A stretch of DNA of 7,872 nucleotides from Minthousia sp045628125 (GCA_045628125.1 JAZQPA010000150.1:1-7872); one strand, 5' to 3'. Counted from the stretch's first letter, positions 1 through 5,252 are shown. Notes: a model not told the origin generated them from the letters alone. Made by a program: numbers and translations.

Positions 1-97
1 CACCGTCCTTCTTGGCCTTGGCAATTCGGCTCTTAGCCGCGTTAATCTCCAGCAGGTTGCTGTTCACCGCACGCATCACAATACTGTAATTGATCAT
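1..97 (-). CDS. HU-like DNA-binding protein, N-terminal part
   Basis: The minus strand from the ATG at 97 reads without a stop to the window edge and gives 32 residues beginning MINYSIVMRAVNSNLLEINA, followed by a lysine-rich stretch (AKSRIAKAKKDG). This beginning matches, from memory, the variant HU/IHF-like proteins common in Bacteroidales accessory modules. Those proteins carry a short N-terminal extension before the DNA-bending HU fold, so the HU domain itself would lie outside the window. An A-rich stretch (aaaacaggaaaagt on the minus strand) precedes the ATG, as is usual for Bacteroidetes starts. The gene is divergent from the HTH gene at 420, an arrangement I associate with HU/DUF4248 modules. 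Its leader is predicted to be about 160 nt and highly structured. The family call rests on about 30 residues only. Confidence 0.6.
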   Translation of the reverse strand, partial: MINYSIVMRAVNSNLLEINAAKSRIAKAKKDG

Positions 98-140
98 ACT
101 TTTCCTGTTTTAAAGGTTAATAATGGGTTGTTGTAACACT

Positions 141-213
141 CTTATAAGTCTTGTCCCGAAAGACTGCGCAGTCTTTCCGCGAAGGACTTATAAGTCTTCA
201 GAATCAAGACTTA
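141..213. repeat. Nested palindromes in the leader of the HU-like gene
   Basis: An outer perfect inverted repeat pairs CTTATAAGTC (141-150) with GACTTATAAG (185-194). It encloses a perfect 20-bp palindrome at 158-177 centred on GCGC. The 12-mer CTTATAAGTCTT also occurs as a direct repeat at 141-152 and 187-198. The sequence AAGACTTA at 206-213 can pair with TAAGTCTT at either 191-198 or 145-152, so at least two folds exclude each other. If the minus promoter near 264 is used, all of this is transcribed as 5' leader of the HU-like gene and could act as an attenuator or mRNA stabiliser. It could also be a protein-binding site acting as DNA. The repeats are directly visible; the function is unknown. 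Confidence 0.7.
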
Positions 214-263
214 CAGACGCCCGGCCGGTGTTGTCTAGGAAGGCTCTCTTCTGATTTATACTG

Positions 264-271
264 CGAAGATA
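264..271 (-). promoter_or_regulatory. Possible -7 box for the HU-like gene
   Basis: On the minus strand the sequence TATCTTCG fits the Bacteroidetes -7 box (TAnnTTTG) with one mismatch. The surrounding 13-mer (plus strand tactgcgaagata, 259-271) is repeated exactly at 5133-5145, where it is the -7 region of the replication operon. No good -33 box lies 19-21 bp upstream here, so the promoter is tentative. Transcription would start near 258 and give a leader of about 160 nt. Confidence 0.4.
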
Positions 272-328
272 CGATGGAATTTTAGGGCGTTGTCGCTATA
301 ATTCTTACTATGCCATTTAGCAGCTGTT

Positions 329-353
329 ATGGCTCGCAATGGCGCAATATGGC
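329..353 (+). repeat. Three ATGGC boxes at exact 10-bp spacing
   Basis: ATGGC begins at 329, 339 and 349, one helical turn apart, and the last copy ends 10 bp before the -33 box of the HTH gene promoter. A related ATGCC lies at 309. Phased short repeats directly upstream of a promoter suggest a cooperative regulator-binding array. With only three 5-bp units, chance remains possible. Confidence 0.45.
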
Positions 354-355
354 TT

Positions 356-373
356 GATAATCATTTGATTATC
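356..373. promoter_or_regulatory. Operator-like palindrome over the -33 box
   Basis: GATAATCA (356-363) and TGATTATC (366-373) form a perfect 8-bp inverted repeat with a 2-bp centre. It covers the TTTG -33 box at 364-367 of the promoter for the HTH gene. This position would suit a repressor, and autoregulation by the HTH product is one natural possibility. A similar GATAA/TTATC pair sits at 5116-5132. Confidence 0.5.
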
Positions 374-395
374 TGACAGATTATTTGTATCTTTG
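364..395 (+). promoter_or_regulatory. Promoter of the HTH gene
   Basis: TTTG at 364-367 and TATCTTTG at 388-395 are separated by 20 bp, a full match to the Bacteroidetes -33/-7 consensus. The predicted start site lies near 401, giving a leader of about 20 nt. The leader contains an AAGGAAG stretch at about 410-416, a possible ribosome binding site just before the ATG at 420. Confidence 0.75.
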
Positions 396-419
396 TGGTA
401 AATAAAATAAGGAAGAAGT

Positions 420-605
420 ATGAAAAGAATGCTGAAAAAGGAACTGGCCCAGTGCGCCGGTGTGAGTATGAGAACCTTATCAAGGTGGCTGTCCGGAGAA
501 GCGGAGCAGCTGAAGGTGCTGGGTGTGCAGCCCAAAGACCGCCTGCTCACCCCCAAAGCAGTGCGGTATATCTGCGAGAAATTTGATATCGAGGTGCAGG
601 GGTGA
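420..605 (+). CDS. Small HTH protein, DUF4248-like
   Basis: This gene encodes a 61-residue basic protein. Residues 5-24 (LKKELAQCAGVSMRTLSRWL) form a textbook helix-turn-helix with the Ala-Gly turn and a recognition helix RTLSRWL. The rest (LGVQPKDRLLTPKAVRYICE, about 34-53) resembles the C-terminal part of DUF4248-type proteins that sit next to HU-like genes in Bacteroidales. I infer a DNA-binding regulator. The ATG at 420 is chosen over an overlapping frame starting at 395 because it has a fitting promoter and a purine-rich site in front, and because its product is a recognisable domain. The gene diverges from the HU-like gene. The palindrome on its -33 box suggests autoregulation. The stop at 603-605 is followed by a short hairpin and then the promoter of the next operon. 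Confidence 0.8.
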   Translation: MKRMLKKELAQCAGVSMRTLSRWLSGEAEQLKVLGVQPKDRLLTPKAVRYICEKFDIEVQG

Positions 606-643
606 AAGAAGAAACCTTCAAAATCGTCATATAGTATTAATCT

Positions 644-661
644 CTTTGAGTAAAATCAAAG
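644..661 (+). terminator. Short hairpin downstream of the HTH gene
   Basis: CTTTGA (644-649) and TCAAAG (656-661) form a perfect 6-bp stem with a 6-nt loop, followed by ATTTTCTT. It could be a weak terminator for the HTH gene. Alternatively it could be an operator, because the -33 box of the next promoter begins at 667. Confidence 0.35.
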
Positions 662-666
662 ATTTT

Positions 667-698
667 CTTGCCCGAAATTGGGATTCTTCGTATTTTTG
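667..698 (+). promoter_or_regulatory. Promoter of the DUF3791/DUF3990 operon
   Basis: CTTG at 667-670 and TATTTTTG at 691-698 are 20 bp apart and fit the Bacteroidetes promoter pattern. CTTG with a 20-bp spacer recurs at the promoters of the replication operon and the lipoprotein gene in this window. The start site would be near 704, leaving a leader of about 18 nt before the ATG at 723, with A/T-rich sequence instead of a Shine-Dalgarno site. Confidence 0.65.
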
Positions 699-722
699 CA
701 AAAATTGGAATAAATTATAAAG

Positions 723-956
723 ATGGAAGGAACACCACGAACCCACGAAAGCGATGTGATACAGTTCTGCGTCATTGTCATTGAGACGGCTGCACACAAG
801 CTGAACGTCTCACCTGCAGAACTCACCAGACGACTTGAGGAACAAGGACTCATTGAAGGACGCCTGTTTAAGTTCTATGACACGCTACACACCCAAAGTG
901 CCAACTATGTGGCTGACGACATCATCGAAACTCTCTACAACTACGAACATGATTAG
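723..956 (+). CDS. DUF3791-like small protein, first gene of the ART cassette
   Basis: This gene encodes a 77-residue acidic protein. Residues about 11-72 match my recollection of DUF3791: an N-terminal hydrophobic helix (VIQFCVIVIETAAHKL), a segment LNVSPAELTRRLEEQG, and the signature YDTLHTQSANYVADDI at 52-67. DUF3791 genes are commonly found beside DUF3990 genes, and the usual guess is that they are antitoxins or accessory partners of the ADP-ribosyltransferase; that role is inferred. The gene lies directly behind a good promoter and its last 8 bp overlap the start of the next gene, which implies translational coupling. A first-position antitoxin made before its toxin would fit. The protein has no signal peptide or membrane segment and should be cytosolic. 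Confidence 0.75.
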   Translation: MEGTPRTHESDVIQFCVIVIETAAHKLNVSPAELTRRLEEQGLIEGRLFKFYDTLHTQSANYVADDIIETLYNYEHD

Positions 957-1458
957 TAACGACAATCACATACTCTATCATGGTGCTACGACCGAAGTAC
1001 GCGAGCCTCTCACGCATGTCGGTCGTCCTGAACTTGATTTCGGCCCTGGCTTCTATCTTACAAATGATAAGCAGCAAGCTGTTAACTGGGCGAACACCAA
1101 AGCCGGACGTAAGAAAGGTCTCAAGGCTGTACTGAATATTTATCGCTTCGACCTTGAGCGTTTTCTTGACGATACCGATTTCCGTCATCTGGTGTTTCCG
1201 GAATACAACATTGATTGGCTGGATTTCATTGCAGCCAGTCGTAAGGGCAAACAGCCTTGGGCTGATCTTGATTGGATAGAAGGCGGAATAGCCAACGATA
1301 GTGTTATCTCTACTGTTGATGCCTATGTTGATGGCTCTATGCCTGCAGAAATGGCTCTAGGCAAACTCGTCAAAGAAGAACTCAAGCATCAGGTTTGTAT
1401 CAGCAACCAACTCATCATTGACCAATACCTGATATTCCAGGAATCCATACAACTTTAA
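949..1458 (+). CDS. DUF3990-like ADP-ribosyltransferase fold protein, probable toxin
   Basis: This gene encodes a 169-residue protein. ART-type landmarks are visible: ILYHGATTEV (8-17), with the His-Gly pair that binds NAD in H-Y class enzymes; FGPGFYLT (31-38) followed by A44 and W47, the Gly-x-Gly-Phe-Tyr motif; WLDFIAASRKG (90-100); IEGGIANDSV (110-119); and a C-terminal KHQVCISNQ (146-154) at the usual place of the third motif, with Q148 where PARP-like enzymes have Glu. Length and motif order fit DUF3990. The predicted activity is transfer of ADP-ribose from NAD to an unknown target. The ATG at 949 is preferred over an in-frame upstream ATG at 835: it places the domain at the N-terminus, and the extra 38 residues would lie almost wholly inside the preceding gene. 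It overlaps that gene by 8 bp and lies 10 bp before the next. Toxin status is inferred from fold and context. Confidence 0.8.
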   Translation: MISNDNHILYHGATTEVREPLTHVGRPELDFGPGFYLTNDKQQAVNWANTKAGRKKGLKAVLNIYRFDLERFLDDTDFRHLVFPEYNIDWLDFIAASRKGKQPWADLDWIEGGIANDSVISTVDAYVDGSMPAEMALGKLVKEELKHQVCISNQLIIDQYLIFQESIQL

Positions 1459-1468
1459 CATCCTTAAT

Positions 1469-1672
1469 ATGAAAGATTATCAGCTATACCGCAAGATAAC
1501 TCGCATCATCATGCAACTCTCCGAGGAACTCCACATTTCCTCAAAGCGAGCCATGCTCATCTTCTACAAATCCACTGTAGGACATCAGTTGCATGACCCT
1601 AAATACGGATATCAACTAATGTCAGACACCTATATTGTCAATGACATTAAGGCGGAAATTGCAAATATGTAA
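1469..1672 (+). CDS. Second, divergent DUF3791-like protein
   Basis: This gene encodes a 67-residue protein beginning MKDYQLYRKITRIIMQLSEE. A helical N-terminal half leads to HISSKRAMLIFYKS (22-35) and then QLHDPKYGYQLMSDTYIVND (40-59). The pattern is that of the DUF3791 subtype with an F-Y-x-S helix and a MSDxYI-x-xDI end, clearly different in sequence from the 77-residue first member. It is the third gene of the operon, 10 bp after the DUF3990 stop. It could be a second antitoxin or accessory factor for the ART enzyme, or a paralogue with another target. It ends 16 bp short of the convergent primase-helicase gene, with no clear terminator between them. Confidence 0.7.
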   Translation: MKDYQLYRKITRIIMQLSEELHISSKRAMLIFYKSTVGHQLHDPKYGYQLMSDTYIVNDIKAEIANM

Positions 1673-1688
1673 ACATCAGGTGCCGCAT

Positions 1689-3905
1689 CTACACAAATAT
1701 CGGCATCTGGCCATCGTGCGCCTGTGCCTGGTCATACTGCTTCATAACCTTACCCAGCTGTGAGGTGCCCGACTCGTCTATCCAGCGGATATTGAAATAC
1801 CGCCAATCCACGGTCTTCAGGTAAGTCTGGCCGTTCACGGTGATGAGCTGCTCTCCGTTGCGCAGTGACCGGCTGCGCAGGTAAGCCGCATCAGGATCGC
1901 TCAGCCGCTGTAGGGTGCAGGGCACATAACGGCCCGTCAGCACATCGTAATGCAAATACGTCTGTCCGCGCGATCCCAGATGCTTGAACTTCACTTTATC
2001 CACATACACCGTTACCACCTGCAGGTCATCGTCCCTGTCCACCGACAGGCAGAAATCACACTTGTTGGCAAAATCGCTGGAACCGGAAATGTCGTTCATC
2101 TCCACCCTGCGCTTGCGTCCTGCCAGCATGTCGCGGTCCACTTTACGCGGATGAGCCACCAGAATGACCAGCACATCGTTGCGGTGGGCAAAGCCCAGCA
2201 TGGTATTGCACACATGCAGATACCACTGAAGGTCGCTCATTCCAGCCTGCTCCGGGCCGCGCCGGATGCTGTTCAGCGGATCGAACACGCACACACGCAC
2301 GCCTCTGCGCTGCACCGCCTCACGGGCCACTCCCAACACCTCATCCAACGTAAAGGCCTCGGGGTCTCCCACATCGGGACGAAGAGCTTGCTGCACCTCG
2401 TCAACCGATAATCCTATTTCGGCTTCGCTGTGCTTGCCATCATCCATACTTACAATCCCGTCCACCTCAGCCCCAGGCATGATGTGGCAGATGTTCAGGT
2501 CCAGCCAGTCCTTACAGGCAGCATAGAGAGATGGGGTCATGCGGCCGCCCTGCCTGAACTCATACCCGGTGAGTTTGCTCACCAGTTTGGCCAGATGGTA
2601 TTTCAGGGGCACATTCTCGGGCGAGAAGTAGGCCACACGCCATTCATGAAGCAGGCACAGGCGAAGAGCCAGCTCGTCAACAAATTCCGACTTGCCGTCG
2701 CCCGGCCGTCCGGTAACCACCATGAAACGCCCCGTTTCGAACGACACTTGCGGGTCCAGTCCCGGTATGCCCACCGACGACCCGTGCCCCAGACCGTACT
2801 GGAACAGGTGGTCCAGACCGCGCTCCACCTCACGGGTATGAGCGGTCTGAATGCCGTAGAGCGGCACCTGCACCGCCTTCTTCACACACCTCAGAATACC
2901 CTCTGCACCGTGCTTCAGCAATTCCTCGTTGGCATCCTTGCAACCCTCATCCCACAGCACCACACGGCACTTGCTGCTGCCCAGGCGCCGGATCAGCTCG
3001 CGTGTCATGCTCAGTCCCACCGGGTCGGCATCCAGAGCCAGGTAGATGGTCTTCTTGTCCATGAAATGCGTCTCCACGAAACGGTCCAGCCAGGTCAGGT
3101 TGGTATTGGCCCCACCTGCAGGAACCGATACCGACTCGGGCAGTCCCGCCTGCATCAGCGCCAGCGTATCGAACTCCCCTTCGGTAATGTAACACACCTC
3201 CTTCCGGAGTATGGCATCGATGTTATAGGGAATCAGCTCGGCCCCCTTGTGCAGCATGAACTGCTTGTCCATGAAGCGGATTTTCCGGTTCACCAGCACG
3301 CCACGGTCCCAATAGTTGAACGCCACGGTGCAGTGCATCCGCTTGACCTTTTTGGGCTTACCCTCGCTGTCCTTGCCCAGTGACGGATCTATCTCCTTAC
3401 GCTCCGTCCAGGGCAGGGTTATGCGTGCACGGTTCATCACCTCTATGCTCAGTCCGCGCTTTTCAGTCAGATAGTCCAGCATGGCACGCTGTCTGTCATC
3501 CAGTGCCGGTTTCGGGTTCTGTTCCGCAGAATCATCCCCCTCACTGTCCTTCTGATAACCCAGCGCCACATTGCCGATCAGGAACGATGCCTCCCATTCC
3601 GGACGGGTATATTTGCGCTGCTCCGGCGGCATGTCACGCATGCGCTCCATGCGTTTCTCCTTTTCCGAGCGTTCCTTAATCTCCTTGAGCGAGGGAACAT
3701 AGCCCGAGGCATTGCAGTGCATGCACTTCCACAGGCCCTTCTCCACATTCACCGTCACACACTTCTGGTGTCTGTGGTTCCTGCGCGATGCCGAGCATTC
3801 CGGGCACGTACAGGTCTGCTGGGCCGGTGCATCCGGCGAAGTGTCGACTTTCAGGCCAACTTTTTCCCAGTCCCTGATACGGTCTTCTGTTTCTGTTTTT
3901 TCCAT
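1689..3905 (-). CDS. Primase-helicase, T7 gp4/Twinkle-like
   Basis: This gene encodes about 738 residues, the last and largest gene of the minus operon. Counting from the ATG at 3905, a zinc ribbon lies at 32-64 (CTCPEC then CMHC). A TOPRIM domain runs about 237-320, with the TEGEFD motif (catalytic Glu about 242) and LALDADPVG (metal-binding Asp about 292/294). A RecA-like DnaB-type helicase follows: Walker A GRPGDGKS at 399-406, an SPEN motif at 428-431 with the likely catalytic Glu, Walker B VCVFDPLN (Asp about 542), VAHPRK (His about 585) and NDISGSSDF near 604-612. The predicted role is RNA priming and unwinding at an element-encoded fork. An in-frame TTG at 3917 could add 4 residues, but the ATG is more likely. 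The start lies 15 bp after the DUF4373-like stop, across a repeated TTGACAATTGACAA. The stretch between SPEN and Walker B is long (about 110 residues) and may hold an insertion. Confidence 0.9.
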   Translation of the reverse strand: MEKTETEDRIRDWEKVGLKVDTSPDAPAQQTCTCPECSASRRNHRHQKCVTVNVEKGLWKCMHCNASGYVPSLKEIKERSEKEKRMERMRDMPPEQRKYTRPEWEASFLIGNVALGYQKDSEGDDSAEQNPKPALDDRQRAMLDYLTEKRGLSIEVMNRARITLPWTERKEIDPSLGKDSEGKPKKVKRMHCTVAFNYWDRGVLVNRKIRFMDKQFMLHKGAELIPYNIDAILRKEVCYITEGEFDTLALMQAGLPESVSVPAGGANTNLTWLDRFVETHFMDKKTIYLALDADPVGLSMTRELIRRLGSSKCRVVLWDEGCKDANEELLKHGAEGILRCVKKAVQVPLYGIQTAHTREVERGLDHLFQYGLGHGSSVGIPGLDPQVSFETGRFMVVTGRPGDGKSEFVDELALRLCLLHEWRVAYFSPENVPLKYHLAKLVSKLTGYEFRQGGRMTPSLYAACKDWLDLNICHIMPGAEVDGIVSMDDGKHSEAEIGLSVDEVQQALRPDVGDPEAFTLDEVLGVAREAVQRRGVRVCVFDPLNSIRRGPEQAGMSDLQWYLHVCNTMLGFAHRNDVLVILVAHPRKVDRDMLAGRKRRVEMNDISGSSDFANKCDFCLSVDRDDDLQVVTVYVDKVKFKHLGSRGQTYLHYDVLTGRYVPCTLQRLSDPDAAYLRSRSLRNGEQLITVNGQTYLKTVDWRYFNIRWIDESGTSQLGKVMKQYDQAQAHDGQMPIFV

Positions 3906-3920
3906 GTTAATTGTCAATTG

Positions 3921-4760
3921 TCAAGTCCTTAGCTCAGTCCATGAATCCGTGGCATAGTTCCACACCGCAGTGGGTGAGGGCCGCGGAGGAGCCCCCTCAG
4001 GAAGCGGTGGTCCTGCTGTTTGGGCATCCGGCATCATACCCTGCTGCTGATCCAGGGCCGACAGATGCTCCATCAGTCCCCGGCCCGATGCCACACTCAT
4101 CTTGCTGAAGTTGGAGAAATACTGACGGGTATCATGCTCATTCCCCATATCGCCCAGTTTGTCCTGAGCCAGCAGGTGACTGATGAAATACTCCACCGCC
4201 TGCGGCCAGTGCCGGTCCAGCAGAACGCTATAGCCCGACCGCATCATCATGGGCTCACGCCACACCCGGTTGCGCTCGTCCAGCAACCACTGCCTCGCCC
4301 GGTCTATCTGACTGCTGACTGCAGTCTGTGGCTCTTTATTCGGAAAATCAGCATCAGCATCAGACTTTTCTTCTTCTGCTTCTTCTTTTTCTCTATCTAT
4401 CTCTATTCTATTCTCTTCTATACGCGTGCGCGTTGGGGCGTTTTGCTCGGCCAAATCTGACGGAGCAACGTCCGAGCAAAATACTTTGCTCGTTTCTTGC
4501 TTGTCCTTTGCCATGCATACAAATCCACCCTGATCTACCACCAATCCGGTAGCCAGTTCTATGACACGCCTGATTTTCCTTTCCGGGAAAGCCCTGCATT
4601 TCAGCAGCAGCACCTGCTGCATGGGGCAGCGTCCGTTACGCAAGCTCAGCATCTCCATAATCTGCCAGTACACCCCCAGTCCGGCGAACCCCAACTCCTC
4701 ACGGATGAGGAGCAGGTCGTCGGAATAGGAAGCCATGGCTTCGTGCTTGAACCACTTCAT
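3921..4760 (-). CDS. DUF4373 (Lin1244/Lin1753)-like replication protein
   Basis: This gene encodes a 279-residue protein. Residues 1-95 begin MKWFKHEAMASYSDDLLL and continue with GFAGLGVYWQIMEML, the pattern of the Lin1244/Lin1753 (DUF4373) winged-helix domain seen in phage and plasmid replication proteins. A glutamate- and lysine-rich linker (about 112-140) separates it from a second helical domain (about 152-235) that ends with a YFSNFSKM motif, like the DnaD-type C-terminal domains of this group. A proline-rich tail (about 250-263) follows. By family analogy it would bind the origin or load the helicase, and its position directly before the primase-helicase gene supports this. It starts 18 bp after the stop of the 101-residue gene. 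The linker is encoded by a long polypurine tract (4356-4427). Confidence 0.75.
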   Translation of the reverse strand: MKWFKHEAMASYSDDLLLIREELGFAGLGVYWQIMEMLSLRNGRCPMQQVLLLKCRAFPERKIRRVIELATGLVVDQGGFVCMAKDKQETSKVFCSDVAPSDLAEQNAPTRTRIEENRIEIDREKEEAEEEKSDADADFPNKEPQTAVSSQIDRARQWLLDERNRVWREPMMMRSGYSVLLDRHWPQAVEYFISHLLAQDKLGDMGNEHDTRQYFSNFSKMSVASGRGLMEHLSALDQQQGMMPDAQTAGPPLPEGAPPRPSPTAVWNYATDSWTELRT

Positions 4761-4778
4761 GACTGTTGGCAGTAAAGG

Positions 4779-5084
4779 TTAATCGGCAATTACGGTGTAA
4801 CGGTCCAGTGTGATATTCTGGATAAAACGCCCCTGGTATTCCGCGATGGTAAAGCCCAGGTTGGCGGCAATGAGCGTGCCGGTTTCCACTGTAAAGCCCT
4901 CGGCACTGCGGCCTGTCAGATCTACCACATAGTCCTGTTCCTTCAGGTAGGTGCCGTTCTCGCCCATGCGCGACACATTCTTATACAACACCACCTGTCG
5001 TTTGAAGAACTTGGTTCCCGGCTGTTTCTTACTCTCCTGTTCAATGAGTGCACCCACGTGCTTCACCCATAGCATCTGTTCCAT
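4779..5084 (-). CDS. Small protein, possible OB-fold ssDNA-binding type
   Basis: This gene encodes 101 residues and I do not recognise a named family with certainty. The sequence alternates predicted strands and turns: KFFKRQVVLYKN (25-36), then YVVDLTGRSAEGFTVETG (52-69), and a C-terminal LGFTIAEYQGRFIQNITLDR (75-94). An aromatic-rich EYQGRFIQNI segment near the end of a five-stranded pattern resembles single-strand-binding OB folds such as DUF3127-type proteins. Its place as first gene of an operon with a DnaD-like protein and a primase-helicase makes an SSB role attractive, but that is inference. It lacks an acidic C-terminal tail of the SSB kind. The leader is about 48 nt, A/T-rich and without a Shine-Dalgarno site. 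Confidence 0.65.
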   Translation of the reverse strand: MEQMLWVKHVGALIEQESKKQPGTKFFKRQVVLYKNVSRMGENGTYLKEQDYVVDLTGRSAEGFTVETGTLIAANLGFTIAEYQGRFIQNITLDRYTVIAD

Positions 5085-5114
5085 AATTATACTATTAATT
5101 GTTTATAAATAAAT

Positions 5115-5133
5115 AGATAATGGCCATTTATCT
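5115..5133. promoter_or_regulatory. Imperfect palindrome at the replication-operon start site
   Basis: AGATAA (5115-5120) and TTATCT (5128-5133) flank the centre TGGCCAT. The palindrome covers the predicted transcription start (about 5131) of the minus operon, a typical place for a repressor site. Its GATAA/TTATC half-sites match those of the palindrome at 356-373, with a spacing one base shorter. Confidence 0.4.
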
Positions 5134-5137
5134 ACTG

Positions 5138-5169
5138 CGAAGATAGGGAGAAAGAAAAACCTCTGCAAG
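5138..5169 (-). promoter_or_regulatory. Promoter of the replication operon
   Basis: On the minus strand CTTG (5169-5166) is followed after 20 bp by TATCTTCG (5145-5138), which fits the Bacteroidetes promoter with one mismatch in each box. The start site should be near 5131. The -33 box lies in the loop-side arm of the intrinsic terminator of the upstream gene, so termination and initiation signals overlap. Confidence 0.6.
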
Positions 5170-5186
5170 AAAAGATTGCAGAGGTT
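5151..5186 (-). terminator. Intrinsic terminator of the 194-residue gene
   Basis: The arms 5158-5168 and 5176-5186 (AACCTCTGCAA/TTGCAGAGGTT) form a perfect 11-bp stem with a 7-nt loop. On the minus strand the stem runs into TTTTTCTTT, the classic form of a Rho-independent terminator. It lies about 67 bp after the stop codon of the 5253-5837 gene and directly before the replication promoter. Confidence 0.85.
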
Positions 5187-5243
5187 ACCGAAATAGTACC
5201 TACTGGTACCCGAGTAGTACCCTACTGGTACCCGGTTGGTACC
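5183..5243. repeat. Helically phased GTACC array
   Basis: GTACC begins at 5196, 5206, 5217, 5228 and 5239, with spacings of 10, 11, 11 and 11 bp; a degenerate GGTTACC lies at 5183-5189. Three copies are full GGTACC palindromes and two are AGTACC. Two near-identical 21/22-bp units (5195-5215 and 5216-5237) suggest that the array grew by tandem duplication. It lies between the stop of the 194-residue gene and the terminator, about 65-110 bp upstream of the replication-operon start site. It could be an activator array, replication iterons or a regulator-binding site. Confidence 0.7.
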
Positions 5244-5252
5244 TAAAAATTG

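Noticed and set aside
835..948. Upstream extension of the DUF3990-like gene
   Set aside because: The extra 38 residues are almost wholly in a different frame of the preceding DUF3791-like gene and add no domain; the ATG at 949 gives the normal family length.
2430..3383. Long plus-strand open frame of 317 codons
   Set aside because: It is antisense to the primase-helicase gene, whose minus frame carries all the zinc, TOPRIM and helicase motifs. The plus translation is rich in His/Gln/Arg and shows no domain.
3906..3917. TTG start four codons upstream for the primase-helicase
   Set aside because: The ATG at 3905 is a better start, and the TTG belongs to a TTGACAA repeat in the short intergenic gap.
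5183..5243. CRISPR array
   Set aside because: The repeated unit is only about 11 bp (22 bp as a double unit) with no spacers of suitable length and no cas gene.
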